Below, piece by piece: positions 1 through 9,136 of a DNA stretch of 64,000 bases. The DNA is taken from the NCBI RefSeq assembly GCF_002101395.1, contig NZ_CP019706.1:1798001-1862000 (forward strand), given 5' to 3'. The notes under the pieces are model-generated. The model saw only the letters and a list, made by a program, of their open reading frames with translations, had not been told where the DNA came from and searched no databases. The position numbers and the translations under genes are program-made. Position 1 is the first letter of the stretch. Every line of letters begins with the position of its first letter. This stretch comes from Pantoea alhagi (GTDB taxonomy: Bacteria > Pseudomonadota > Gammaproteobacteria > Enterobacterales > Enterobacteriaceae).

Positions 1-1413
1 TTTATGACGCGTGATGAGTTTGCTGACGAAGCAAGTTACCTGAAGGGCAAAAAAGTCGTCATTGTTGGCTGTGGTGCTCAGGGCCTTAACCAGGGCCTTA
101 ACATGCGTGATTCTGGTCTTGATGTCTCTTACGCGCTGCGTGCCGAAGCCATTGCTGAAAAGCGTGCTTCCTGGCGCAAGGCCACCGAGAACGGTTTTAA
201 GGTCGGAACTTATGAAGAGCTGATCCCGCAGGCCGATCTGGTGGTTAACCTGACGCCAGACAAACAGCATTCAGCCGTGGTGCAGGCTGTGCAGCCGCTG
301 ATGAAAGAAGGGGCGGCGCTGGGATATTCCCACGGTTTTAACATTGTTGAGGTGGGTGAAGAGATCCGTAAAGACATTACCGTGGTGATGGTTGCGCCGA
401 AATGTCCGGGTACTGAAGTGCGTGAAGAGTATAAGCGTGGCTTTGGCGTACCGACGCTGATTGCGGTACACCCGGAAAACGATCCAAAAGGTGAAGGTAT
501 GGCGATTGCCAAAGCCTGGGCCGCAGCGACCGGCGGTCACCGTGCGGGCGTGCTGGAATCCTCCTTCGTTGCCGAAGTAAAATCTGACCTGATGGGCGAG
601 CAGACCATTCTCTGCGGCATGCTGCAGGCAGGTTCTATCCTGTGCTACGACAAGCTGGTGGCCGATGGCACCGATCCAGCTTATGCAGGCAAGCTGCTGC
701 AGTACGGCTGGGAGACCATTACCGAATCGCTGAAACATGGCGGTATAACGCTGATGATGGATCGCCTTTCCAACACCGCTAAGCTGCGCGCTTTTGCGCT
801 TTCTGAGCAGCTGAAGACCATTATGGCACCGCTGTTCCAGAAGCATATGGATGACATCATTTCGGGCGAATTCTCTTCCGGCATGATGGCTGACTGGGCA
901 AATGATGATAAGAAACTGCTGACCTGGCGTGAAGAGACGGGCCAGACCGCTTTTGAAAACTCGCCGCAGTATGAGGGTAAGATTTCCGAGCAGGAATATT
1001 ACGATCGTGGCGTAATCATGGTTGCGATGGTCAAAGCGGGCGTTGAGCTGGCGTTCGAAACCATGGTGGATTCCGGCATTATTGAAGAATCCGCTTATTA
1101 TGAATCACTGCATGAACTGCCGCTGATCGCCAATACCATTGCCCGTAAGCGTCTGTATGAAATGAACGTGGTAATCTCTGATACCGCTGAATATGGCAAT
1201 TACCTGTTTGCTAACGCCGCCGTGCCGTTGCTGAAAGAGTTCATGACCACGCTTCAGGCGGGTGACTTAGGCAAAGAGGTTGCGCCAGCCGCAGTAGATA
1301 ACGCTCAGCTGCGTGACGTTAACGAAGCGGTACGTAATCACCCGATCGAGGCGGTGGGACGTAAACTGCGTGGTTATATGACCGATATGAAACGTATTTC
1401 TGTCGCGGGCTGA
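1..1413 (+). CDS. ilvC: Ketol-acid reductoisomerase, 5' partial
   Basis: Catalyses the NADPH-dependent isomeroreduction of acetolactate and acetohydroxybutyrate in valine, leucine and isoleucine synthesis. The window opens inside the gene: the first codon (TTT) lines up with Phe22 of the 491-residue E. coli enzyme, so about 21 N-terminal residues are missing and the ATG at position 4 is internal. The Rossmann motif VGCGAQGLNQGLN follows the start. The long class II form with the duplicated C-terminal knotted domain is complete to the TGA. In relatives ilvY lies divergently upstream, outside this window. Near-identity to E. coli IlvC makes the call secure. Confidence 0.98.
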   Translation, partial: FMTRDEFADEASYLKGKKVVIVGCGAQGLNQGLNMRDSGLDVSYALRAEAIAEKRASWRKATENGFKVGTYEELIPQADLVVNLTPDKQHSAVVQAVQPLMKEGAALGYSHGFNIVEVGEEIRKDITVVMVAPKCPGTEVREEYKRGFGVPTLIAVHPENDPKGEGMAIAKAWAAATGGHRAGVLESSFVAEVKSDLMGEQTILCGMLQAGSILCYDKLVADGTDPAYAGKLLQYGWETITESLKHGGITLMMDRLSNTAKLRAFALSEQLKTIMAPLFQKHMDDIISGEFSSGMMADWANDDKKLLTWREETGQTAFENSPQYEGKISEQEYYDRGVIMVAMVKAGVELAFETMVDSGIIEESAYYESLHELPLIANTIARKRLYEMNVVISDTAEYGNYLFANAAVPLLKEFMTTLQAGDLGKEVAPAAVDNAQLRDVNEAVRNHPIEAVGRKLRGYMTDMKRISVAG

Positions 1414-1454
1414 TAGCGTCTTTTAGCTTGCCGCTGTTTTGACCATGTTTGCAC

Positions 1455-1490
1455 GCCCCAGCACACCGTTATCTGTGCTGCTGGGGCTGT
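1455..1490 (+). terminator. Candidate ilvC terminator hairpin
   Basis: A strong GC-rich hairpin, left arm 1455-1464 (GCCCCAGCAC) and right arm 1475-1487 with a 3-nt bulge, lies 41 nt after the ilvC stop. The trailing sequence TGTTCTTG is only moderately T-rich, so it may be an imperfect terminator or an RNA-stabilising 3' structure. Confidence 0.4.
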
Positions 1491-1572
1491 TCTTGCCTGC
1501 CGCCTTGCTGCAGGACGAACGCCATAGCGGAGGCCCTGTGGCCCGGACTTGATAAGCAAAGTGGAAACAGAC

Positions 1573-1604
1573 AAAAACCGGTGTGTTCAACACCGGTTTT
1601 TTTT
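1573..1604. terminator. Bidirectional rho-independent terminator between ilvC and ppiC
   Basis: Stem AAAAACCGGTGT (1573-1584), loop GTTCA, partner arm ACACCGGTTTTT (1590-1601), then further T residues. The A-tract on the left and T-tract on the right allow termination of both converging genes; it abuts the ppiC stop codon. Confidence 0.85.
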
Positions 1605-1884
1605 AATTGCGGTACAGCACCTTGATGATGTGATAGCCAAACTGGGTGTGCAGAGGTCCGTAAGGTGTCAGCAGAGGGCAGGAAAAAACGACTTTATCGA
1701 AAGCCGGCACCATTGCCCCTTTTTTAAACTCGCCCAGGTGTCCACCTTTACGTCCGCTCGGACAGGTTGAGTGTTTCTTCGCCAGTTTTTCAAAGTCTGC
1801 GCCTTTTTCCAGCTGCGCTAACAACTCCTGAGCCAGTTTCTCTTCTTTTACAAGGATATGCATTGCCGCTGCGGTTTTTGCCAT
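1603..1884 (-). CDS. ppiC: Peptidyl-prolyl cis-trans isomerase C (parvulin)
   Basis: A 93-residue cytoplasmic single-domain parvulin that accelerates prolyl isomerisation during protein folding. Length equals E. coli PpiC, and the sequence carries the parvulin signature: ALHILV-type start (MHILVKEEKL), the KHSTCPSGRKGGHLGEF loop, MVPAFDKVVF, and the C-terminal GPLHTQFGYHIIKV. It is convergent with ilvC and shares the terminator at its 3' end. The gene lies back to back with rep, which starts 84 bp away on the other strand, so the gap must hold both promoters. Confidence 0.97.
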   Translation of the reverse strand: MAKTAAAMHILVKEEKLAQELLAQLEKGADFEKLAKKHSTCPSGRKGGHLGEFKKGAMVPAFDKVVFSCPLLTPYGPLHTQFGYHIIKVLYRN

Positions 1885-1967
1885 GATCGTGCCTTGAGTC
1901 GTATGGATGCTGCTGGATATACTACCACGCTGTTAGTTAACCCTCCTTATTTTCACTGAGTACTTCT

Positions 1968-3992
1968 ATGCGTCTGAATCCCAGCCAACAACAAGCCGTC
2001 GAATATGTCACCGGCCCGTGCCTGGTGCTGGCGGGCGCGGGTTCCGGCAAGACGCGCGTCATTACCAATAAAATTGCCCATCTGATCCGTGAGTGCGGCT
2101 ATCAGGCTCGCCATATTGCGGCGGTCACCTTTACCAATAAAGCCTCACGCGAAATGAAAGAGCGCGTGGCGCAAACCCTGGGCCGAAAAGAAGCGCGCGG
2201 GCTGATGATCTCCACCTTCCACACGCTGGGACTGGAAATTATCAAACGCGAATATGCCGCGCTGGGAATGAAATCCAACTTTTCCCTGTTTGATGACCAG
2301 GATCAGCTGGCGCTGCTAAAAGATTTAACCGAGCAGTGGCTGGAAAATGATAAAAATCTGCTGCAGCTGCTGGTTTCTACCATTTCCAACTGGAAAAACG
2401 ATCTGATTGATCCCGCGCATGCTCAGGCGCGGGCGCAGTCAGAGCGGGATCGTATCTTTGCTCACTGTTATGAACTGTACGATCGTCATCTTAAATCCTG
2501 TAACGTGCTGGACTTCGATGACTTAATCCTGTTGCCGACGCTATTGTTGCAACGCAATCAGGAGGTACGTGAACGCTGGCAGCAGCGCATTCGCTATCTG
2601 CTGGTGGATGAGTATCAGGATACTAACACCAGCCAGTATGAGCTGGTAAAGCTGTTGGTCGGTGCGCGTGCGCGCTTTACCGTGGTCGGTGACGACGATC
2701 AGTCGATCTACTCCTGGCGCGGCGCGCGGCCGCAAAACCTGGTGCTGCTGAAAGAGGACTTTCCGGCGCTGCAGGTGATTAAGCTGGAGCAGAACTATCG
2801 CTCCACCGAGCGCATCCTGAAAGCGGCGAATATTTTGATCGCCAATAATCCGCACGTGTTTGAAAAGCGTCTGTTTTCACAGCTGGGCTACGGCGCCGAG
2901 CTTAAAGTGCTGAGCGCGAATCATGAAGATCATGAGGCGGAGCGCGTGACCGGCGAGCTTATTGCGCACCATTTTATTAACAAAACGCAGTACAAAGATT
3001 ACGCCATTCTTTATCGCGGCAACCATCAGTCGCGCGTATTTGAAAAGATGCTGATGCAAAATCGCATTCCCTACCGTATTTCGGGCGGGACATCCTTCTT
3101 TTCACGTCCTGAAATCAAGGATCTGCTGGCCTACCTGCGCGTATTAACCAATCCGGATGATGACAGCGCTTTTTTACGTATTATCAATACGCCGCGTCGT
3201 GAGATTGGCCCGGCAACGCTGCAAAAGCTGGGCGAATGGGCGAATCAGCGTAACAAAAGCCTGTTCAGCGCCAGCTTTGATTTAGGACTCGGCCAAACGC
3301 TGACCGGGCGCAACCTGGAAAATCTGCAGCGTTTTACCGGCTGGCTACGGGAAATTGCCCAGCTGGCGGAGCGGGAGCCGATAAATGCGGTACGCGATCT
3401 CATTCGCGGCATCGACTACGAAAGCTGGCTGTTTGAAACGTCCGCCAGCCCGAAAGCCGCTGAAATGCGCATGAAAAACGTCAATACACTCTTTCAGTGG
3501 ATGACGGAAATGCTGGAAGGCAGCGAACTGGATGAGCCAATGACGCTGACGCAGGTGGTAACCCGTTTTACACTGCGCGACATGATGGAGCGCGGCGAAA
3601 GCGATGAGGAGTTAGATCAGGTTCAGCTAATGACGCTGCACGCGTCGAAAGGTCTGGAGTTTCCTTATGTCTACCTGGTCGGCATGGAAGAGGGACTGTT
3701 GCCGCATCAAAGCAGCATCGATGAAGATAACATCGAGGAAGAGCGGCGGCTGGCCTACGTTGGCATTACCCGCGCGCAAAAAGAGCTTACGTTCACGCTG
3801 TGCCGTGAGCGTCGGCAATATGGCGAACTGGTACGTCCGCAGCCCAGCCGTTTTTTGCTGGAATTGCCGCAGGATGATCTGATGTGGGAAACCGAACGTA
3901 AAGTTGTCAGTGCGGAAGAGCGCATGAAAACCGGGCAAAGTCGGGTTGCCGGTTTGCGTGCGATGCTGGATAAAGCCAGGAAAGGAACCTGA
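1968..3992 (+). CDS. rep: ATP-dependent DNA helicase Rep
   Basis: Superfamily 1A 3'-5' helicase that helps replication forks through protein roadblocks and restarts stalled forks. At 674 residues it is within one residue of E. coli Rep. Walker A GAGSGKTR lies near residue 25, VDEYQDTN (motif II) near 220, the VGDDDQSIYSWRGA block (motif III) near 240, QNYRS (motif IV) near 275, LMTLHASKGLEF (motif V) near 555 and VGITRAQ (motif VI) near 600. The start matches the family start MRLNP. It differs from UvrD, also in this window at 36.6-38.8 kb, in the SW versus GW residue of motif III and in its C-terminus. Confidence 0.98.
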   Translation: MRLNPSQQQAVEYVTGPCLVLAGAGSGKTRVITNKIAHLIRECGYQARHIAAVTFTNKASREMKERVAQTLGRKEARGLMISTFHTLGLEIIKREYAALGMKSNFSLFDDQDQLALLKDLTEQWLENDKNLLQLLVSTISNWKNDLIDPAHAQARAQSERDRIFAHCYELYDRHLKSCNVLDFDDLILLPTLLLQRNQEVRERWQQRIRYLLVDEYQDTNTSQYELVKLLVGARARFTVVGDDDQSIYSWRGARPQNLVLLKEDFPALQVIKLEQNYRSTERILKAANILIANNPHVFEKRLFSQLGYGAELKVLSANHEDHEAERVTGELIAHHFINKTQYKDYAILYRGNHQSRVFEKMLMQNRIPYRISGGTSFFSRPEIKDLLAYLRVLTNPDDDSAFLRIINTPRREIGPATLQKLGEWANQRNKSLFSASFDLGLGQTLTGRNLENLQRFTGWLREIAQLAEREPINAVRDLIRGIDYESWLFETSASPKAAEMRMKNVNTLFQWMTEMLEGSELDEPMTLTQVVTRFTLRDMMERGESDEELDQVQLMTLHASKGLEFPYVYLVGMEEGLLPHQSSIDEDNIEEERRLAYVGITRAQKELTFTLCRERRQYGELVRPQPSRFLLELPQDDLMWETERKVVSAEERMKTGQSRVAGLRAMLDKARKGT

Positions 3993-3999
3993 CAGAGAC

Positions 4000-4023
4000 G
4001 GCTGCGTCTGTAATGACGCAGCC
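4000..4023. terminator. Hairpin between convergent rep and gppA
   Basis: Perfect 9-bp stem GGCTGCGTC (4000-4008) / GACGCAGCC (4015-4023) with a TGTAAT loop, in the 37-bp gap between two convergent genes. It lacks a proper T-tract on either strand, so it is an intrinsic terminator only by position. Confidence 0.4.
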
Positions 4024-4029
4024 CAACCG

Positions 4030-5514
4030 CTAAATTATCCTGAGCGGCCAGTGCACATAGGATTGCCAGCGGCTCTCCTGCTCCAGCATCTCCGCGCCCA
4101 GCGGGTGAGCCTGCAACCAGCCTGACGGCAACAGCACCTGTAGCGCCTCGTCTTCACTGTGCAACTGCACCGTTGGCAAGCTGTCATCACGACGACGGCT
4201 GGCGAAAATCACCGCCAGACGCAGCAGCCGACACATCCGTTCCGCCATGCGGGGCGGCACAGCGTTTTGCTGGTTCAGCAGCGCCAGGTCGATACCGTTA
4301 CTTTGATTCTGCAACAGCGTGGCCAACAGCTTTTTCTGCGCGGGCGTAAATCCGGGCAGATCAAGATGGCGCACCAGATAAGCGGCGTGCTGGGTGGCAA
4401 GACGGAAATCCACGCTCAGACCGATTTCATGGATCAGACAGGCGTTTTCCAGCAGTTCACGACAGTAAGCATCCAGCTTCCAGTGCGGGCTTACCTGCTG
4501 GACAAAGCTCATCGCCAGCTGACGTACGCGCTCCGCCTGTTCAACGTCAATGATAAAACGACGCTGAATATTGTGGATGGTTCGGCTACGAATATCCCGA
4601 TCGACCGGGTAGTGCAGCATACCGTACAGCAAGCCTTCACGCAGAGCGCCGCCTGCCAAGGTCATGCTTTCAATATTTAATTCTTCAAAGATAGCAATCA
4701 GAATAGAGAGGCCGCTGGGGAAAACCAGTGCCCGCTCCAGCGTCAGGCCTTCGATCTCCAGCTCTTCGAGCTTGCCGCATTTGATCGCACGCTGTTTAAG
4801 CTGCTGTAGTTTATCCAGCGTAATACGCTCATCCATGCCCTGCGCTACCATGATTTCCTGTAGCGCCTGCACGGTGCCAGAAGCGCCCACGCAAATTTGC
4901 CAGCCCTGATCGCGTAATCGTCCCGCGACAGGCTGAATCATGGCGCGAGCGGCCTGTTCCGCCTGCTCAAAGTTCTTTTTACCTAAATGCCGGTCAGCGA
5001 AATAACGCTCCAGCCAGGTGACGCAGCCCATAGACAGGCTAAACAGCGCGGTTGTTTGCGCGCCGGTTCCGGTAACCAGTTCGGTGCTACCGCCGCCGAT
5101 ATCTACCACCAGGCGTTCATCAGAACCACCGGTTGTATGCGCTACGCCCTGGTAAATCAGCCGCGCTTCTTCTTCGCCGCTAATAACGTTAACTAAACAG
5201 CCAAGAATCGCTTCGGCCTGGGCAAGGAAATGTTTCGCGTTAGTCGCCAGACGCAGCGTTGCGGTGGCAACCACACGAATCTGATCGGCAGGGATATCCT
5301 GTAGCTGCTCTGAAAACAGCCTCAGGCACTGTAAGCCTCGCTCCATCGCTTCTTCAGAAAGCTCTCCGGCGCTGTTAAGGCCGGCGGCGAGGCGCACTTT
5401 ACGCTTGATGCGGGCAACGGTCTGAATATTTCCCGCCACCTCGCGCACCACTAACATATGAAAGCTGTTAGAGCCCAAATCAATCGCAGCATAAAGTGAC
5501 GACGCGCTGAACAT
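4030..5514 (-). CDS. gppA: Guanosine-5'-triphosphate,3'-diphosphate pyrophosphatase
   Basis: Ppx/GppA phosphatase that converts pppGpp to ppGpp in the stringent response and also has exopolyphosphatase activity. The chosen start ATG (5512-5514) gives 494 residues, the E. coli length, beginning just before SSLYAAIDLGSNSFH, the phosphate-1 motif of the ASKHA fold. A longer reading frame adds 24 residues with no similarity and runs into rhlB. Other motifs are VVDIGGGSTEL (phosphate-2) and LAGGALREGL (adenosine motif), followed by a C-terminal HD-like helical domain. The start lies 7 nt after the rhlB stop on the same strand, so the two genes probably share a transcript. Confidence 0.96.
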   Translation of the reverse strand: MFSASSLYAAIDLGSNSFHMLVVREVAGNIQTVARIKRKVRLAAGLNSAGELSEEAMERGLQCLRLFSEQLQDIPADQIRVVATATLRLATNAKHFLAQAEAILGCLVNVISGEEEARLIYQGVAHTTGGSDERLVVDIGGGSTELVTGTGAQTTALFSLSMGCVTWLERYFADRHLGKKNFEQAEQAARAMIQPVAGRLRDQGWQICVGASGTVQALQEIMVAQGMDERITLDKLQQLKQRAIKCGKLEELEIEGLTLERALVFPSGLSILIAIFEELNIESMTLAGGALREGLLYGMLHYPVDRDIRSRTIHNIQRRFIIDVEQAERVRQLAMSFVQQVSPHWKLDAYCRELLENACLIHEIGLSVDFRLATQHAAYLVRHLDLPGFTPAQKKLLATLLQNQSNGIDLALLNQQNAVPPRMAERMCRLLRLAVIFASRRRDDSLPTVQLHSEDEALQVLLPSGWLQAHPLGAEMLEQESRWQSYVHWPLRII

Positions 5515-5521
5515 GGTGTGA

Positions 5522-6814
5522 TTAACCTGAACGTTTACGGTTATTGTTACGCGGTGCACCGCTGCGACGGTTGTTGCCCGCAGCACGGCGCGGACCGCTA
5601 CCCGGACGGTTACGCGTCAGGCGTTTCGGCGGCGGAAGATCGGTCATCAACGCGTCGCTGTTATATTTACTCACCGGGATGCCGTGACCGATATACTCTT
5701 CGATGGCAGGCAGGTTCAGCGCGTACTCTTCACAGGCGAGGCTGATAGAGTGACCGCTGGCGCCGGCACGTCCGGTACGACCGATACGGTGAACGTAATC
5801 TTCGCAGTCGTCAGGCAGATCGTAGTTAAAGACGTGCGTCACTGCCGGAATATGCAGACCACGTGCGGCAACATCGGTCGCGACCAGAATGTCTACGTCG
5901 CCACGGGTAAAGTCTTCCAGGATACGCAGGCGTTTTTTCTGCGCTACGTCGCCGGTCAACAGGCCTACACGATGTCCATCTGCTGCCAGATGGCCCCAGA
6001 TATCTTCGCAACGATGTTTGGTATTGGCGAAAATAATGGCGCGGTCCGGCCACTCTTCTTCAATAAGCGTTTGCAGCAGGCGCATCTTTTCTTTATTAGA
6101 AGGGTAGAACAGCTCCTCCTGAATGCGGTGGCCCGTTTTCTGATCCGGCTCGATTTCGATATGTTCGACGTTGTTCATATGCTCAAACGCCAGCTCGCGT
6201 ACGCGATAAGAAAGCGTGGCGGAGAACAACATGCTCAGACGCTGATTTGCCGCAGGCATACGGCGGAACAGCCAGCGAATATCTTTAATGAAGCCCAGAT
6301 CAAACATGCGATCGGCCTCATCCAGCACCACCACCTGAATTGCGCCCAGGTTAATGTGGTTCTGCTTAGCGTAATCGATCAGGCGACCGGTGGTGCCCAC
6401 CAGGATATCGACGCCTTTTTCCAGCACTTTTAGCTGTTTGTCATAGCCATCGCCGCCATAGGCGAGACCCAGCTTCAGGCCGGTAGACTGCGCCAGTGGT
6501 TCAGCATCAGCATGAATCTGTACCGCCAGTTCGCGCGTCGGAGCCATAATCAGCGCGCGTGGCTGATTGATCTGACGGCCTTCGGCTGCAGGGTGAGAAA
6601 GCAAATAATGGAACGTTGACGTTAAAAACGCCATCGTTTTGCCGGTTCCGGTTTGCGCCTGGCCCGCGACATCGCGCCCTTCCAGTGTAAGGGGCAATGC
6701 TAACGCCTGGATAGGCGTACAATTATGGAAGCCTTTCTTTTCAAGGGCTTCGATAACCTGTGGGTGCAGGGCGAAGTCGGAAAACTTCTGTTCGGTTAAG
6801 TGTGTTTTGCTCAT
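5522..6814 (-). CDS. rhlB: ATP-dependent RNA helicase RhlB
   Basis: DEAD-box RNA helicase that unwinds structured mRNA for PNPase within the RNase E degradosome. It is 430 residues against 421 in E. coli. Visible motifs in order: Q motif (F-x-N-CTPIQALALP), AQTGTGKT (motif I), PTRELAVQ (Ia), VLDEADRM (II), LFSATL (III), VATDVAARGLHIPAV (V) and HRIGRTGRAG (VI). The tail is a basic Arg/Gly/Asn-rich stretch rich in RR and NNRR repeats, longer than in E. coli, which fits the RNA- and RNase E-contacting tail. It is divergent from trxA, with a 117-bp shared promoter region. Confidence 0.97.
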   Translation of the reverse strand: MSKTHLTEQKFSDFALHPQVIEALEKKGFHNCTPIQALALPLTLEGRDVAGQAQTGTGKTMAFLTSTFHYLLSHPAAEGRQINQPRALIMAPTRELAVQIHADAEPLAQSTGLKLGLAYGGDGYDKQLKVLEKGVDILVGTTGRLIDYAKQNHINLGAIQVVVLDEADRMFDLGFIKDIRWLFRRMPAANQRLSMLFSATLSYRVRELAFEHMNNVEHIEIEPDQKTGHRIQEELFYPSNKEKMRLLQTLIEEEWPDRAIIFANTKHRCEDIWGHLAADGHRVGLLTGDVAQKKRLRILEDFTRGDVDILVATDVAARGLHIPAVTHVFNYDLPDDCEDYVHRIGRTGRAGASGHSISLACEEYALNLPAIEEYIGHGIPVSKYNSDALMTDLPPPKRLTRNRPGSGPRRAAGNNRRSGAPRNNNRKRSG

Positions 6815-6931
6815 AGTGTGGTAGAATATCAGCTTACTATTGCTTTACGAAAGCGTATCCGGTGAAATAAAGTCAACCTACGTTGGCAGATTTTACGCCA
6901 ACCAGCCAGGCATAATCTTGTGGAGTAAGAC

Positions 6932-7264
6932 ATGAGCAGCGATAAAATCGTTCATCTAACCGACAATAGCTTTGAAACCGACGTGCTGAAAGCCGAAGGT
7001 TTAACGCTGGTGGACTTCTGGGCAGAATGGTGTGGTCCGTGCAAAATGATCGCCCCGATCCTCGACGAAGTAGCAGAAGAGTATGACGGTAAGCTGACCA
7101 TTGCCAAACTGAATATCGATGAGAACCCGGAAACGGCGCCGAAATACGGTATTCGCGGCATCCCGACGCTGCTGCTGTTTAAAAATGGTGAAGTTGCAGC
7201 GACCAAAGTTGGCGCGCTGTCGAAAGGCCAGCTCAAAGAGTTCCTGAACGCGAACCTGAGCTGA
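6932..7264 (+). CDS. trxA: Thioredoxin 1
   Basis: Cytoplasmic dithiol oxidoreductase that supplies electrons to ribonucleotide reductase, PAPS reductase and others. At 110 residues it has one extra Ser relative to E. coli TrxA. The active site FWAEWCGPCK is at about residues 28-37, and the cis-proline loop GIRGIPTLLLF is intact. The start has a clear ribosome-binding stretch (GTGGAGTAAG) 5 nt upstream. It stands alone between divergent rhlB and the long rho leader. Confidence 0.99.
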   Translation: MSSDKIVHLTDNSFETDVLKAEGLTLVDFWAEWCGPCKMIAPILDEVAEEYDGKLTIAKLNIDENPETAPKYGIRGIPTLLLFKNGEVAATKVGALSKGQLKEFLNANLS

Positions 7265-7270
7265 TTCATT

Positions 7271-7320
7271 GCCGGCGCTGGCGGTCAGAGTAATTTTTGT
7301 CAGACCGCTAGACGCCCGGC
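7271..7320 (+). terminator. Possible trxA 3' hairpin
   Basis: Nested inverted repeats GCCGG (7271-7275)/CCGGC (7316-7320) and GCGGTC (7281-7286)/GACCGC (7303-7308) follow the trxA stop. The T-run lies inside the loop rather than after the stem, so classical intrinsic termination is doubtful. Confidence 0.3.
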
Positions 7321-7603
7321 ATGAAGCGTGCTAAGTTAAATCTACTGCATTACGAACTTACCTGTAGTTTGTTTCCCTTGTTGAACGCTGGCGTTATCTT
7401 CCCAGTGCCTCAACAATCTGACGGTTAGCATCACAATTTCCGGCATCTGTTTTCAACCGTCTCCTCGTTTTCAGATCGGCATTCACGCATAAGATCATCG
7501 AGCAGACACGGAAACGGAGCCATTAACGGGCATGGACCTTCTTTTGCCATACCATTCACGACAACCTTTTCGAGATATACCCCGAGTTTAAGAACCCACC
7601 ATT
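7321..7603 (+). promoter_or_regulatory. rho leader region
   Basis: About 280 bp of untranslated sequence precedes rho. In E. coli this stretch is the attenuation region through which Rho limits its own synthesis, and a short RhoL peptide is annotated there. I read all three forward frames and found no RhoL-like peptide. The only ATG frame (7321-7428, 35 codons) has no ribosome-binding site and no resemblance to RhoL. C-rich, G-poor stretches around 7370-7470 would suit Rho loading, by inspection only. Confidence 0.45.
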
Positions 7604-8863
7604 ATGAATCTTACCGAACTAAAAAATACGCCGGTTTCAGAGCTGATTACTCTTGGCGAGAACATGGGGCTGGAAAACCTGGCGCGCATGCGTAAGCAGG
7701 ACATCATTTTTGCTATCCTCAAACAACACGCGAAAAGCGGTGAGGATATCTTCGGTGATGGCGTACTGGAGATACTGCAGGACGGATTTGGTTTCCTCCG
7801 CTCCGCAGACAGCTCCTACCTCGCCGGTCCTGACGACATCTATGTTTCCCCCAGCCAAATTCGCCGCTTTAACCTTCGCACTGGTGATACCATTTCAGGC
7901 AAAATTCGTCCGCCGAAAGAGGGCGAGCGTTACTTTGCACTGCTGAAGGTTAACGAGGTCAACTACGACAAACCGGAAAATGCGCGCAGTAAGATTCTGT
8001 TTGAAAACCTGACGCCGCTGCATGCGAACTCTCGTTTACGTATGGAGCGCGGTAACGGCTCAACAGAAGACCTGACCGCACGCGTGCTGGATCTGGCTTC
8101 ACCGATTGGCCGTGGCCAGCGTGGTCTGATTGTTGCACCGCCGAAAGCGGGTAAAACCATGCTGCTGCAGAATATCGCGCAGAGCATTGCCTACAACCAT
8201 CCTGACTGCGTGCTGATGGTACTGCTGATTGACGAACGTCCTGAAGAAGTGACCGAGATGCAGCGTCTGGTCAAAGGCGAAGTGGTTGCTTCTACCTTTG
8301 ATGAGCCAGCATCTCGTCACGTTCAGGTTGCCGAAATGGTGATCGAAAAGGCCAAGCGCCTGGTTGAGCATAAAAAAGACGTTATTATTCTGCTCGACTC
8401 CATCACGCGTCTGGCGCGTGCTTACAACACCGTCGTGCCGGCTTCCGGTAAGGTTCTGACCGGTGGTGTGGATGCAAACGCCCTGCATCGTCCGAAACGC
8501 TTCTTTGGTGCGGCGCGTAACGTGGAAGAGGGCGGCAGCCTGACCATCATCGCTACCGCGCTGGTAGACACCGGTTCGAAGATGGACGAAGTGATTTACG
8601 AAGAGTTCAAAGGCACCGGTAACATGGAACTGCATCTCGCACGTAAAATCGCTGAAAAACGCGTCTTCCCGGCTATCGACTACAACCGTTCCGGTACGCG
8701 TAAAGAAGAACTGCTCACTTCCCAGGAAGAGCTGCAGAAGATGTGGATCCTGCGCAAGATTATTCACCCGATGGGCGAAATCGACGCGATGGAATTCCTC
8801 ATCAATAAGTTGGCCATGACCAAGACCAACGATGAATTCTTCGACATGATGAAACGCTCATAA
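7604..8863 (+). CDS. rho: Transcription termination factor Rho
   Basis: Hexameric RNA-dependent ATPase and translocase that terminates untranslated transcripts. The 419 residues equal E. coli Rho and match almost throughout. An N-terminal helical and cold-shock-like primary RNA-binding domain (about 1-130, containing GFGFLR) is followed by Walker A APPKAGKTMLLQ near 175, the Walker B region VIILLDSITRLARAYN near 260, the Q-loop LTGGVDANALHRPKRFFGAARN near 285 and the R-loop region near 320. The ATG follows the conserved AAGAACCCACC leader stretch. Confidence 0.99.
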   Translation: MNLTELKNTPVSELITLGENMGLENLARMRKQDIIFAILKQHAKSGEDIFGDGVLEILQDGFGFLRSADSSYLAGPDDIYVSPSQIRRFNLRTGDTISGKIRPPKEGERYFALLKVNEVNYDKPENARSKILFENLTPLHANSRLRMERGNGSTEDLTARVLDLASPIGRGQRGLIVAPPKAGKTMLLQNIAQSIAYNHPDCVLMVLLIDERPEEVTEMQRLVKGEVVASTFDEPASRHVQVAEMVIEKAKRLVEHKKDVIILLDSITRLARAYNTVVPASGKVLTGGVDANALHRPKRFFGAARNVEEGGSLTIIATALVDTGSKMDEVIYEEFKGTGNMELHLARKIAEKRVFPAIDYNRSGTRKEELLTSQEELQKMWILRKIIHPMGEIDAMEFLINKLAMTKTNDEFFDMMKRS

Positions 8864-8924
8864 TTTTTTAGCCGTTGCGTCAGGGTGAGTTCAAAGCCCT
8901 TTAGCACGGTAAGAAAACTCGGGT

Positions 8925-8957
8925 AACGCCACGCTCAGACGTGGCGTTTTTTATTTT
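8925..8957 (+). terminator. rho-independent terminator after rho
   Basis: Stem AACGCCACG (8925-8933) / CGTGGCGTT (8940-8948), loop CTCAGA, then TTTTTATTTTT. A strong intrinsic terminator separating rho from the ECA operon. Confidence 0.9.
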
Positions 8958-9136
8958 TGGGCTATAGGATAAAGCGACTGTCGGACGTCACCGGTCGCTA
9001 AGTGTAATAAAAGCAGGCTCTTTTGCTTAAATAACCAGCGGTCGTGCGGCCAAATCGCATTATCAGGACGTCAGTCAGGGTGGCAGGCATAATTATTGCT
9101 TATATTTACCCGGTGTCTTAGCTGAGAGTTGTTAAT

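Noticed and set aside
5684..6433. 249-codon ORF antisense to rhlB, and similar long antisense ORFs over ilvC, rho, wecA, cyaA and uvrD
   Set aside because: Long antisense frames are expected opposite GC-rich, codon-biased genes; each lies wholly within a confidently identified gene.
7321..7428. 35-codon ORF in the rho leader
   Set aside because: No ribosome-binding site, and the peptide does not resemble RhoL.
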